Shown here in pieces: positions 16,441 through 24,648 of a DNA stretch of 64,000 bases; positions within the stretch are counted from its first letter, which is position 1, and every line of letters starts with the position of its first letter. The notes beneath the pieces were generated by a model. That model was not told the DNA's origin. It made no database searches and saw only the letters and a list, made by a program, of their open reading frames with translations. The position numbers and the translations under genes were made by a program. The stretch spans positions 124,001 through 188,000 of the forward strand of contig FOLJ01000013.1 in NCBI GenBank assembly GCA_900112325.1, in the 5' to 3' direction. This DNA is from Micromonospora sediminimaris. GTDB taxonomy: Bacteria > Actinomycetota > Actinomycetes > Mycobacteriales > Micromonosporaceae.

Positions 16441-18391
16441 TCCAGGGGGCCACCCAGGGCAGGTCGGTGGGCGGGGTGATGACGCCGTCCTCCAGGGCGG
16501 CGTAGCGGCCGGCGAGGATGCGCTTGGCAGCCGTCACGTCGATCGAGTCGGTGTTCTCCCACAGGGCGGTGAACAGGGCGTCTACCCGGACCCGGGCCTG
16601 CCGGCAGAACAGGTCGGCCAGTTCGACGTTCTCCGGCCTGGTGTCGCGCTCGGCGTGGGCGCGTACGCAGACCGCGCTCATCGCGAACAGTTCCGCGCCG
16701 ATGTCCACCACCCGGCCGAGGAACGCCTGCTTGCGCTCCATCTTTCCCTGCCAGCGGGACATCGCGTAGAAGGTGGACCGGGCCAGCTTCCGACTGGCGC
16801 GTTCCACCTGACGCAGGTGCCCGGCGAGCGGACCGAACTCGCCGTACCCGGTGGGCTGCTGCCCCTTGCCGACCGCGAGGGTCGGCAGCCACCGCGCGTA
16901 GAACGCGCCCGCCCGGGCACCAGCCTTCGCCTTGCGGGCGAGCCCGGCGTCGGGGTCGATGATGTCGCCCGCCACCGACAGGTGCGCGTCCACCGCCTCC
17001 CGGGCGATGAGCAGATGCATGATCTCCGTGGAGCCTTCGAAGATCCGGTTGATCCGCAGGTCACGGAGCATCTGCTCGACCGCGGCCGGGCGTTCGCCCC
17101 GGGCGGTGAGCGACTCGGCCGTCTCGTACCCCCGGCCACCGCGGATCTGGACCAGTTCGTCGGCGACCCGCCACGCCATCTCGCTGGCGTACAGCTTCAC
17201 CAGCGCCGCCTCGATCCGGATGTCGTTGCGGTCGTCGTCGGCGAGCAGGCAGCACAGGTCGAGCATGGTCTCCATGCCGTACGTGGTCGCGGCGATGAAG
17301 GAGAGCTTCTGGGCGACGGCCTCGTGCTCACCCACCGGCCGGCCCCACTGGACCCGCTCCGCCGACCACTCCCGGGCCACGTTCAACGCCCACTTGCCGG
17401 CGCCGACGCACATCGCCGGCAGCGACAACCGGCCGGTGGTCAGCGTACTCAGGGCGATCCGCAGCCCCTTGCCCTCGCCACCGATGACGTTCTCCTTCGG
17501 TACGAAGACGTCGTGGAAGCGGGTGAGGCTGTTCTCCAGTCCACGCAGGCCGAGGAAGGCGTTGCGCCGCTCGACCGTGATGCCCTCGGCGTCGCCGTCG
17601 ACCACGAAGGCGGTGATGCCGCCGCGACGTCCCTCCGCCTTCGGCACCCGGGCCATCACCACGAGTTGGGTGGCCACGGTGCCGTTGGTGGCCCACAGCT
17701 TGACGCCGTTGATCCGGTAGCCGGTGCCGTCGGGTGTCGGCTCGGCGGTGGTCGCCAGGCGGGCCGGGTCGGAGCCCACGTCCGGCTCGGTGAGCAGGAA
17801 CGCGGAGACCTCGCCGGCGGCCAGCCGGGGCAGGAAGCGACGTCGCTGCTCCTCGCTGCCGAACATCTTCAACGGCTGAGGTACGCCGATCGACTGGTGT
17901 GCCGACAGCAGCGCGCCGATCGCCGGGCTGACCGAGCCGGCGAGCATCAACGCCCGGCAGTAGTGCAGGTTGCTCAGGCCGAGCCCGCCGTACTCCCGGC
18001 CGATCTTCATCCCGAAGGCGCCCAGCCGGGCCAGCCCCTGGAACACCTCGTCGGGAATCCGCGCGTCGCGTTCGATCGCCGCGCCGTCCACCTCGGTGGC
18101 GACGTAGTCGCGGAGCCGGCCGAGGAACTCCTCGGCGCGGGCCTGTTCCTCCGGATCCGGTCGCGGCCACGGATCGATCAGGTCGAGCCGCAGCCGGCCC
18201 AGGAAGAGTTCCTTGCCGAAGCTGGGCCGGTCCCAGGTGGTCTGGCGGGCCGCCTCGGCGACCTGACGCGCCTCCTTCTCGGACACCTGGCCCGCCGCGT
18301 CCGGCGCGGGCACCTGGCCCGCCGCGTCTGACGCGAGGTCGGCGTTACGGCTGTCGGTGGCTGACGGACGGTGGTTCTCGGCGATGGCCAC
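16382..18391 (-). CDS. Long acyl-CoA dehydrogenase with C-terminal extension
   Basis: A 669-residue flavoenzyme for fatty-acyl-CoA oxidation. The usual core is about 380 residues; here it starts near residue 75 and is followed by an extra helical domain of about 200 residues, as in very-long-chain (VLCAD/ACAD9-like) enzymes. FAD and substrate motifs: FLLTEPDVGSDPARL, KLWATNGTVA, FHDVFVPKENVIG, QIRGGRGYE and RIFEGSTEIMHLLIARE. The N-terminus carries a repeated DAAGQV unit (residues about 22-37). GTG start at 18391. The C-terminal tail is Pro-rich and coded by the G-rich repeat. Confidence 0.92.
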   Translation of the reverse strand: MAIAENHRPSATDSRNADLASDAAGQVPAPDAAGQVSEKEARQVAEAARQTTWDRPSFGKELFLGRLRLDLIDPWPRPDPEEQARAEEFLGRLRDYVATEVDGAAIERDARIPDEVFQGLARLGAFGMKIGREYGGLGLSNLHYCRALMLAGSVSPAIGALLSAHQSIGVPQPLKMFGSEEQRRRFLPRLAAGEVSAFLLTEPDVGSDPARLATTAEPTPDGTGYRINGVKLWATNGTVATQLVVMARVPKAEGRRGGITAFVVDGDAEGITVERRNAFLGLRGLENSLTRFHDVFVPKENVIGGEGKGLRIALSTLTTGRLSLPAMCVGAGKWALNVAREWSAERVQWGRPVGEHEAVAQKLSFIAATTYGMETMLDLCCLLADDDRNDIRIEAALVKLYASEMAWRVADELVQIRGGRGYETAESLTARGERPAAVEQMLRDLRINRIFEGSTEIMHLLIAREAVDAHLSVAGDIIDPDAGLARKAKAGARAGAFYARWLPTLAVGKGQQPTGYGEFGPLAGHLRQVERASRKLARSTFYAMSRWQGKMERKQAFLGRVVDIGAELFAMSAVCVRAHAERDTRPENVELADLFCRQARVRVDALFTALWENTDSIDVTAAKRILAGRYAALEDGVITPPTDLPWVAPWTPGPSTAPSTARRHLPPPT

Positions 18392-18501
18392 GGCAAACCC
18401 CCGGGGGCTCGATCCGGACAGTCGGACTGTTCCGCCTGTTCAGCAGGCTACCCGCGTTTGTTACCCAAAGGTAGCCACGGATATCCGCAGCAGCGGCCGA
18501 C

Positions 18502-19002
18502 TCAGCCCTGGTTCAGGCCACTCGGGTCCTCGTCGTCGTCGATGTCGTCCTCACCCCAGTTGCGGCGGGCGAACGGCAGCATCATCCAGAGGGTCAGGAA
18601 CCACAGACCGGTAACGGCACTGAGCAGGAACGCGATCGGTCGGGCGAGTACGAAATCGGTGATCAGCAGCACCGAACTCACCATCGCGACAAGCATGAAG
18701 CCGAGACCGCCGCTGGCCATCCGATGGGCGAAGCGCACCAGTTCCGGTTTGCGGCCCTGCCGGAACAGCGCCCGGTGGAACGCCACCGGCGAGATGATCA
18801 TCGCGGTCGCGCCGGCTGCGGCCAACAGCGCGACGATGTAGACGTCCCGCTGAAACTGGGTGGTGTCGTCGAAGCCGGCGCTGAACGGCAGGGTCAGCAG
18901 GAAGGCGAAGAGGATCTGCACGCCGGTCTGCGCGACCCGCAATTCCTGTAGCAGGTCGGCGAAGTTGCGCTGCCACCGCTGCTTCTCGGTTTCCTTCGAC
19001 AC
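18502..19002 (-). CDS. DUF6328-type four-helix membrane protein
   Basis: A 166-residue protein. SKETEKQRWQRNFADLLQELRVAQTGVQIL at the start is the typical opening of an actinobacterial family I recall as DUF6328. Four helices follow (about residues 28-45, 60-80, 100-122, 127-147) and an acidic tail (GEDDIDDDEDP). Function unknown. The GTG at 19002 follows ggaggtcc; an upstream ATG at 19059 lacks a site. Confidence 0.78.
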   Translation of the reverse strand: MSKETEKQRWQRNFADLLQELRVAQTGVQILFAFLLTLPFSAGFDDTTQFQRDVYIVALLAAAGATAMIISPVAFHRALFRQGRKPELVRFAHRMASGGLGFMLVAMVSSVLLITDFVLARPIAFLLSAVTGLWFLTLWMMLPFARRNWGEDDIDDDEDPSGLNQG

Positions 19003-19111
19003 TGCGGACCTCCGGGGCTCCGCCGGCCCTCGCCGCCGGCGGTCACGCTGATGCCCCACCGGTCGCGACCCGAAACCCGTTCGGGATCTCCCGTGCCCGC
19101 TCTCCGCCCGC

Positions 19112-19942
19112 TCAAACCGCCGGGCGGACCCGGGCCAGGATCGCCTCGGCCAGCGGCGTCGGCGCCTCGTCCGGGATCCAGTGGGTGATCCCGGCCAGTT
19201 CGACGAATCGAAAATCCCCTGTCACGTGAGCGGCGCACGCCTGCGCGGCGACCCGCCCGATGGCGACGTCACCGTCACTCCAGACGAAGGTGGTGGGCAC
19301 CGGCACCGGGCCGACCGCCGCCAGATCCGACTTCGACATCGCCCGGTACCAGTTCAACGCGGCGGTCAGGGCACCCGACTCACGCATCGGATCGGCGTAC
19401 GCGGCCACCCGGGCAGCGTCGCCGACGCCACGCAGCAACCGCCGCAGCCCGGCCGCGCCGAGCGTGAGCAACGTCTTCTCCGCCACCCCGGGCTTCCGGA
19501 ACAGCACCATGTACGCCGAGCGCGCCTTCTGCTGCGGGTCGTGTGTCAACGCGTACGCCATGGCCGCCGGATGCGGCACGGAGACCGCGGTCAGGGTCCG
19601 TACCCGGTCCGGGTGGGTGGCGGCCAGCGCCCACCCGACGACCGCACCCCAGTCGTGCCCGACCACGTGGGCGGCGGGCACCCCGAGGGCGTCCAGCACC
19701 GCAGCCGCGTCGGCGACCAGTTCACCCAGCCGGTACGCCTCGACCTGGGTGGGCCGGGCCTGTGGCGAGTAGCCCCGCTGGTTCAGCGCGTAGCTGCGCA
19801 GACCGGCGGCGTGCAGGGCCGGCAGTACGTCGTCCCACTCACCCGAGTGCTGCGGGAAACCGTGCAGCAGCAGCACCGGTTCGCCCTGCTCAGGACCACC
19901 GGTGGCGACGTCGAACCACAGACCTCGGGCATCGATGCGCAT
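19112..19942 (-). CDS. Alpha/beta hydrolase, epoxide-hydrolase-like
   Basis: A 276-residue soluble enzyme. HGFPQHSGEWDDVLPAL gives the oxyanion HGFP motif. VVGHDWGAVVGW has Asp in the nucleophile elbow, as in epoxide hydrolases and haloalkane dehalogenases. A cap domain lies at about residues 135-215. GITHWIPDEAP carries the catalytic His. The substrate is unknown; housekeeping detoxification or lipid metabolism are both possible. Start ATG 19942. Confidence 0.85.
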   Translation of the reverse strand: MRIDARGLWFDVATGGPEQGEPVLLLHGFPQHSGEWDDVLPALHAAGLRSYALNQRGYSPQARPTQVEAYRLGELVADAAAVLDALGVPAAHVVGHDWGAVVGWALAATHPDRVRTLTAVSVPHPAAMAYALTHDPQQKARSAYMVLFRKPGVAEKTLLTLGAAGLRRLLRGVGDAARVAAYADPMRESGALTAALNWYRAMSKSDLAAVGPVPVPTTFVWSDGDVAIGRVAAQACAAHVTGDFRFVELAGITHWIPDEAPTPLAEAILARVRPAV

Positions 19943-20001
19943 GCCGGCAGCCTACCGACGACCCGACGCCGGCTCCGAAAAGGTGACAATCAACAGGGCG
20001 G

Positions 20002-20769
20002 CTAAGCCAGCCGCTCCATCCGGTTCCAACCGGTCCAGCCACGCTCACGCAACAACTCCTGCAGTCGTTGCATCCGGGGATCGGCCTCGACGGCGAGCGC
20101 GTCCAGCAGGTCGTGCATCAGGTCCTGGTAGTCCCCATCGGAGGGTTCGAACGTGCCGGCGGCGTACGCCTGCTCAGCCAGGTTGGCAATGATGTCGGCG
20201 GCCTCCCCCAAGCGTGGGTCGTCGTCGTCGCCGCCGTCGAGGATCTCCGACAGCACCCGGTAGAGCCGGACGACCCGCGGGTCGTCGAGCTGCGCGAGTT
20301 TGCCGGGCATGAACTCGCGGATGTGATCGGGCCAGTGGGCGGCGACCAGGATCCAGCCGTCCCGCTCGCCCGCCATCACCCGCTCGGACACACCGATTTC
20401 CCGGAGCCGATCGAGGTAGGCGGTCACCTCCGGGGGGAGTGTCAGACCGTCCCCGGCTGCGAGCTGCGCGATCTGCCTACGGCTGGTCTGCAACCGTTCG
20501 ATCTCTTCCCGCAGGTGACCGTCGATCCCGCGGATCGCTTCCGCGAAGGTCGCCGAATCGGCTTCGAGTAGCTGACTGATCCGGGACAGCGGTACACCGG
20601 CGTTGGCGAGAGTGCGGATCTTGATGAGGGACACGGCCGCCGTCGGGCCGTACCGCCGGTAACCCGAGGCGTCCCGCTCCGGCTCGGGCAGCAGCCCGAT
20701 CTGGTGGTAGTGCCGCACCGTCCGCACCGTGACACCGGCGTACGCCGCCAGTTGACCGATCGTCAGCAT
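20002..20769 (-). CDS. MerR-family transcriptional regulator
   Basis: A 255-residue regulator. MLTIGQLAAYAGVTVRTVRHYHQIGLLPEPER is the MerR winged helix, and a coiled coil at about residues 80-120 forms the dimer. The C-terminal 130 residues are a helical TipAS-like effector region without clear Cys ligands, so drug or organic ligand sensing is more likely than metal. The ATG at 20769 fits the helix-turn-helix start. It lies 49 bases after the permease remnant and in line with the ABC ATPase, which it may control. Confidence 0.88.
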   Translation of the reverse strand: MLTIGQLAAYAGVTVRTVRHYHQIGLLPEPERDASGYRRYGPTAAVSLIKIRTLANAGVPLSRISQLLEADSATFAEAIRGIDGHLREEIERLQTSRRQIAQLAAGDGLTLPPEVTAYLDRLREIGVSERVMAGERDGWILVAAHWPDHIREFMPGKLAQLDDPRVVRLYRVLSEILDGGDDDDPRLGEAADIIANLAEQAYAAGTFEPSDGDYQDLMHDLLDALAVEADPRMQRLQELLRERGWTGWNRMERLA

Positions 20770-20817
20770 GCCCCGATCCTGCCCCCACCACACCGGGCCC
20801 GGCCGAGTCGGGCTTAC

Positions 20818-20913
20818 GCGGTAGGCCACGTACGAGTCGGACCCGGTCTCGATCGCACCACCGAAGCCGTGGACGAACAGCAGCATGAAGGCGATCGGCA
20901 CATGCCGCTTCAG
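20818..20913 (-). pseudogene. Remnant of a DrrB-like ABC-2 permease
   Basis: About 32 codons in the frame overlapping the ATPase stop (CTGA). The residues PIAFMLLFVHGFGGAI followed by SYVAYR resemble the first membrane segment and following loop of DrrB-type drug-export permeases (compare a typical LLFVYVFGGAI segment followed by a Tyr-rich loop). The roughly 25 residues normally before it and the 200 after it are missing; the MerR gene begins 49 bases later. A gene deleted at both ends is the best explanation. Similarity is by eye only. Confidence 0.55.
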
Positions 20914-21707
20914 TGCTGTTCCTTGTCTGTGCCGGCACCGACGAGGGTGAGGAAGATGTCTTCGAGGTTCCGCTGCTTCTCGACGTACTCGACCTCGGCG
21001 GGTGGCAGGATCCGCCTCAGCTCGTCGAGGGTGCCGTCCACGATGATCCGGCCCTCGTGGAGAATCGCGATCCGGTCGGCGAGGTTCTCCGCCTCGTCGA
21101 GATACTGGGTGGTGAGCAGCACGGTCGTGCCGCCCTGAGCGAGTTCGTTGACGGCGTGCCACACCTCAAGGCGCGCCTGCGGGTCCAGCCCGGTCGTCGG
21201 CTCGTCGAGGAAGACGACAGGCGGATTCCCGATCAGACTCATCGCGATGTCCAGCCGGCGGCGCATGCCCCCGGAGTACGTCGCCACCCTCCGGGCACCC
21301 GCCTCAGTCAATGCGAAGCGCTTCAACAGCTCGTCCGCGATCGCGCCGGGTGCCTTGAGGTGCCGCAGCCTGGCGACGAGGACGAGGTTCTCGCGCCCGG
21401 TGAGGATCTCGTCGACCGCCGCGAACTGCCCGGTGAGGCTGATGGACTCGCGCACGTCGGCCGCCCGCGTCGCGACGTCGAAGCCGTTGACGTGTGCGGT
21501 GCCCGCGTCGGCCTTGAGCAGCGTGGAAAGGATCTTCACCACCGTGGTCTTGCCCGCGCCGTTCGAGCCGAGCAGGGCGAAGATGCTCCCCCGCGCGACC
21601 TCGAAATCCACGCCACGCAGCACGTGCAGCTTCTGGTACGACTTTGCCAGGCCCCGCACCCGGATCGCGGGCCCCTGAAGCTCACTGGTTGTCGCCGGGA
21701 TCGTCAT
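20910..21707 (-). CDS. DrrA-like ABC transporter ATPase
   Basis: A 265-residue ATPase of the drug-export (daunorubicin resistance) type. Walker A GSNGAGKTT, signature YSGGMRRRL, Walker B VVFLDEPTTGLDP, and the DrrA-like end HEGRIIVDGTLDELR...NLEDIFLTLVG. It would normally pair with a DrrB permease encoded directly downstream; here only a remnant is left, so it is either orphaned or works with a permease elsewhere. The ATG at 21707 is preferred; 21719 is an alternative start. Confidence 0.9.
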   Translation of the reverse strand: MTIPATTSELQGPAIRVRGLAKSYQKLHVLRGVDFEVARGSIFALLGSNGAGKTTVVKILSTLLKADAGTAHVNGFDVATRAADVRESISLTGQFAAVDEILTGRENLVLVARLRHLKAPGAIADELLKRFALTEAGARRVATYSGGMRRRLDIAMSLIGNPPVVFLDEPTTGLDPQARLEVWHAVNELAQGGTTVLLTTQYLDEAENLADRIAILHEGRIIVDGTLDELRRILPPAEVEYVEKQRNLEDIFLTLVGAGTDKEQH

Positions 21708-21786
21708 GCCGATCAGCATGGAGGGCTGACGCAGCGTCAGGGTCAAGCCCGCAGCGGCACCGATTCTCGCAGTGGGTGGCGCGAGG

Positions 21787-22557
21787 TCAGTCGTACGGAC
21801 GCTTGGGGACAGGCACCTGCCGCCAGGACTCGACCTCAAGGTAGGGGATCTCGGCGTCGTTCACCGGATCCCGGCCGAGTCGGTCGCTGTAGCGGCCGGT
21901 CACCTCGACCCAACTGTCGTCGGGCAGCCCGGCCGGTACGTCGCCGGTCAACCCGAGCTTGACCGGTCGGCCGTCGGCGGCGCAGCAGGACAGCACCATC
22001 CGGGCCAGGATCGGCTGGCCGTCCGCGCCGGTGGCAATGAAGCCGGTGAGCTGCACCCGCCGATCGCCGATCGACGTGCCCCGGTCGAACAGCGCCCGGG
22101 AGGCGTAGTCCAGGACGCTGACCTGCACCGGGTCACCCTCGGGCAGCGGCGGGTAGTCCGACTGCTGTTGGCTGCTCAACGCCGTGCCGGCCTGACCCGC
22201 CGCGTACGACCCGAGGGCCGGCGGGGCGACCAGCAGCAGGCCGAGCACGGGCAGGATCAGCAGCCAACCGACCCGCGGCTCGTGGTGGGCGCGCCCGTGC
22301 CCGTCATGCCCGTCATGCCCGTCGGGGCGGTCGGGGCCGACGGTGGGACCGTCGGCGGGGGCCAGCGCGCGGGGGGCCGGCGGGCGCAGCTCGTACCAGA
22401 GCGTCATGATCGCGGCGGCGACCAGCAGCAGGCCGGCGGCGATCAGGAAGGGACGCAGGCCCTCCTTGACGTAGCGCAGGTAGAGGTCGGTGACGCTGGC
22501 CCGGATCACCGCGCCGCCGAGCAGCAGCAGGATCACCGCCTGCGCCTGCCGGTTCAC
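21787..22557 (-). CDS. TIGR03943 (DUF1980) membrane protein
   Basis: A 256-residue protein. Two helices at about residues 5-22 and 36-55, a Gly/Asp/His-rich loop (HDGHDGHGRAHH, about 80-95), a third helix, then an extracellular beta domain with LSCCAADGRPV and EVTGRY that closes the family. TIGR03943 proteins are almost always encoded next to a DUF318 permease, as here (GTGA overlap). The pair is linked to metal homeostasis in some genomes by context only. The His-rich loop fits metal handling but proves nothing. Confidence 0.85.
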   Translation of the reverse strand: MNRQAQAVILLLLGGAVIRASVTDLYLRYVKEGLRPFLIAAGLLLVAAAIMTLWYELRPPAPRALAPADGPTVGPDRPDGHDGHDGHGRAHHEPRVGWLLILPVLGLLLVAPPALGSYAAGQAGTALSSQQQSDYPPLPEGDPVQVSVLDYASRALFDRGTSIGDRRVQLTGFIATGADGQPILARMVLSCCAADGRPVKLGLTGDVPAGLPDDSWVEVTGRYSDRLGRDPVNDAEIPYLEVESWRQVPVPKRPYD

Positions 22558-23627
22558 AGCAGCACCGCCCCGGCGCCGACGGCGACCAGCACGGCCACCG
22601 CGAAGGTGGTCGGAGCGAACCGGAAGGCGAAGCGGCGGCCGAACACCCCGGCCTGCATCGAGATCAGCTTGAGATCGACCATCGGCCCCACCACCAGGAA
22701 GACCAGTCGGGACGTGAGCGAGAACTGGGACAGCGAGGCAGCGACGAAGGCGTCAGCCTCCGAGCAGAGCGAGAGCAGCACGGCGAGCAGCGCCAGCGCC
22801 AGGATCGACAGCCACGCGTTGTCGGCGAGGGTCTGCAACCACCGCTCCGGCACCAGCACGTTGATGCTGGCGGCGGCCATCGCGCCGAGTACCAGGAAAC
22901 CACCGGCGTGGGTCACGTCGTGACGTACGGCGGCCCAGAAGGCCCGGCCTCGGGACGCGTCGTCCAGCTCCGGGCGGCGCGGCATCCTGATCCACTCGGT
23001 GCGCCCGAGCCGCAGCCAGAGCCACCCCATGATCATGGCGACGATCAGACTGGCGACGCCCCGGGCAAGGACCATCTCGGGGTTGTTCGGGAAGGCGACC
23101 GCCGTGGCGGTGAGCACGATCGGGTTGACCGCCGGGGCGGCGAGCAGAAACGCCAGCGCGGCGGCCGGGGTCACGCCCCGCCGGATCAGTGACCCGGCGA
23201 TCGGTACCGAACCGCACTCGCAGCCCGGCAGCACCACCCCGGCCGCGCTGGCTGCCGGCACCGCCAACGCCGGGTGCCGGGGCAACGCCTTCGCCCAGAA
23301 GGATCGGGGCACGAAGACCGCGATCACGGCGGAGAGCAGCACTCCGAAGGCCAGGAACGGCACTGCCTGCACCATGATCGAGACGAAGACGGTGGTCCAG
23401 GTCTGGATGCGGGGATCGTCCAGGGCGGCGGCGATCGGCTCCCGAAAGATGATCAGGATGATCAGCAGCGCCGCGAGAACCTCCACCGAGCCGATCCGGT
23501 CACCGAGCCAGCGCCGGGGTGACTCGCCACCGGCAGGCTCCGGTGGGCGCGTTTCGATGTCGACGCCCCCGGCCGAGGATCGGGGCTCCGGTTCGCCCGG
23601 CACGGCCCGGTCAGTGTCTGTGGTCAC
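22554..23627 (-). CDS. DUF318 (ArsP_1/YraQ) family permease
   Basis: A 357-residue protein with about eight to ten helices after a polar N-terminus (residues 1-45). VVLPGCECGSVPIAGSLIRRG is the Cys-x-Cys-Gly signature of the family, and a second half-repeat ends in LVVGPMVDLKLISM. Relatives include organoarsenical exporters (ArsP), but many members have unknown cargo. The GTG at 23627 follows aagggtga. Coupled to the TIGR03943 gene; no Zur box is seen upstream. Confidence 0.85.
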   Translation of the reverse strand: MTTDTDRAVPGEPEPRSSAGGVDIETRPPEPAGGESPRRWLGDRIGSVEVLAALLIILIIFREPIAAALDDPRIQTWTTVFVSIMVQAVPFLAFGVLLSAVIAVFVPRSFWAKALPRHPALAVPAASAAGVVLPGCECGSVPIAGSLIRRGVTPAAALAFLLAAPAVNPIVLTATAVAFPNNPEMVLARGVASLIVAMIMGWLWLRLGRTEWIRMPRRPELDDASRGRAFWAAVRHDVTHAGGFLVLGAMAAASINVLVPERWLQTLADNAWLSILALALLAVLLSLCSEADAFVAASLSQFSLTSRLVFLVVGPMVDLKLISMQAGVFGRRFAFRFAPTTFAVAVLVAVGAGAVLL

Positions 23628-23825
23628 CCGTCACCCTTCGGCCGTGGCGGATCGGCGGACTGAGATTACCGTCCGGCGCGGATGACGTCGATGGATGTCA
23701 CAGATTCGCCAGACTTCCGGGAGCCCCCGGCCACCGGACCAATCGGATGCGAGTAACCGTCGTGACCTGGGGAGATCACATTGCCGGTGGATCTTCCGTG
23801 GTGTTAGCGTCGGCGGGACAGACAA

Positions 23826-23919
23826 CACCTCCGACAGGGGAGCGCACAGCGCTGAGAGTGCGGGTCCGCCCGCAGACCCTCCGTACCTGATCTGGGTAAT
23901 GCCAGCGCAGGGAGTTCGG
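23826..23919 (+). ncRNA. TPP riboswitch (THI element)
   Basis: The conserved core parts are present and in order: acaggggagcgc, gctgagagtgcgg, cagaccctc, acctgatctgggtaatgcc and agcgcagggag. It senses thiamine pyrophosphate in the leader of the ykoE-ykoD-ykoC genes, 85 bases before the ykoE start. Binding TPP is expected to lower expression; the expression platform is not obvious in the 85 bases that follow. Confidence 0.95.
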
Positions 23920-24003
23920 TCCACCTCCAGCCCGCCACCGTTCGGCGCCGCCGGCCGGGGCGTGCGTCTTGCCTGGTTCGCATCTGGACTGGGAGCAATC
24001 ATC

Positions 24004-24594
24004 GTGCAAACCACCGACAGCAACCGCTGGCGCACCATCGACATCGTGGTGGCGTCGGTCATCGCCGTCGCCTTCGGCGTCATCTTCTGGGCCTGGGGCG
24101 TGGTGTGGAGCGCCACCGAGGGCGCCTTCAGCTTCTTCCCGCCGGCACAGACCCTCATCTACGGTGTCTGGCTGGTGCCGGCCGTGCTCGGCGGCCTGGT
24201 AATCCGCAAGCCCGGCGCCGCGCTGTACTGCGAACTGCTGGCCGCGATCATCTCGGCCCTGCTGGGCAGCCAGTGGGGCACCATCGTCCTGTTGCAGGGC
24301 CTGATGCAGGGTGTCGGCGCCGAGTTGGCCTTCGCCGCCTTCCGGTACCGCTCCTACCGGCTGCCGATCGCCCTGCTGGCCGGTGCGCTGACTGGCCTCA
24401 GCGCGGCAATCTTCGACTTCGTCTACTGGAACGCCGAACGCGACATCGCCACCTACCGCCTGCCCTACGCCGCGCTCACCGTCGTCAGCGCCACTGTCAT
24501 CGCCGGCGCAGGCGCGCACGCCCTGACCCGCGCCCTGGCCCGCACCGGCGTCCTCGACCGCTTCCCCGCCGCCCGCGAACGCCCCCTGGTCTGA
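24004..24594 (+). CDS. ykoE: ECF transporter S component for thiamine precursor (HMP)
   Basis: A 196-residue integral membrane substrate-binding (S) subunit with about six helices. RTIDIVVASVIAVAFGVIFWAWG, the FSFFPPAQTLIYGVWLVPAVLGG segment and ELLAAIISALLGSQWG are typical of YkoE. The TPP riboswitch in front and the YkoD and YkoC partners behind support uptake of hydroxymethylpyrimidine or thiamine. The GTG at 24004 follows gggagca. Confidence 0.93.
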   Translation: MQTTDSNRWRTIDIVVASVIAVAFGVIFWAWGVVWSATEGAFSFFPPAQTLIYGVWLVPAVLGGLVIRKPGAALYCELLAAIISALLGSQWGTIVLLQGLMQGVGAELAFAAFRYRSYRLPIALLAGALTGLSAAIFDFVYWNAERDIATYRLPYAALTVVSATVIAGAGAHALTRALARTGVLDRFPAARERPLV

Positions 24595-24648
24595 CCTCCC
24601 CGGCAGTGTCGATCTCCACAGCAACCGTCAGGAAGAAAGGAGGGTGGG

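Noticed and set aside
16274-18331. 685-codon open frame on the plus strand
   Set aside because: Antisense to the acyl-CoA dehydrogenase and starting in the palindrome; low-complexity Gly/Arg/His start, no Shine-Dalgarno.
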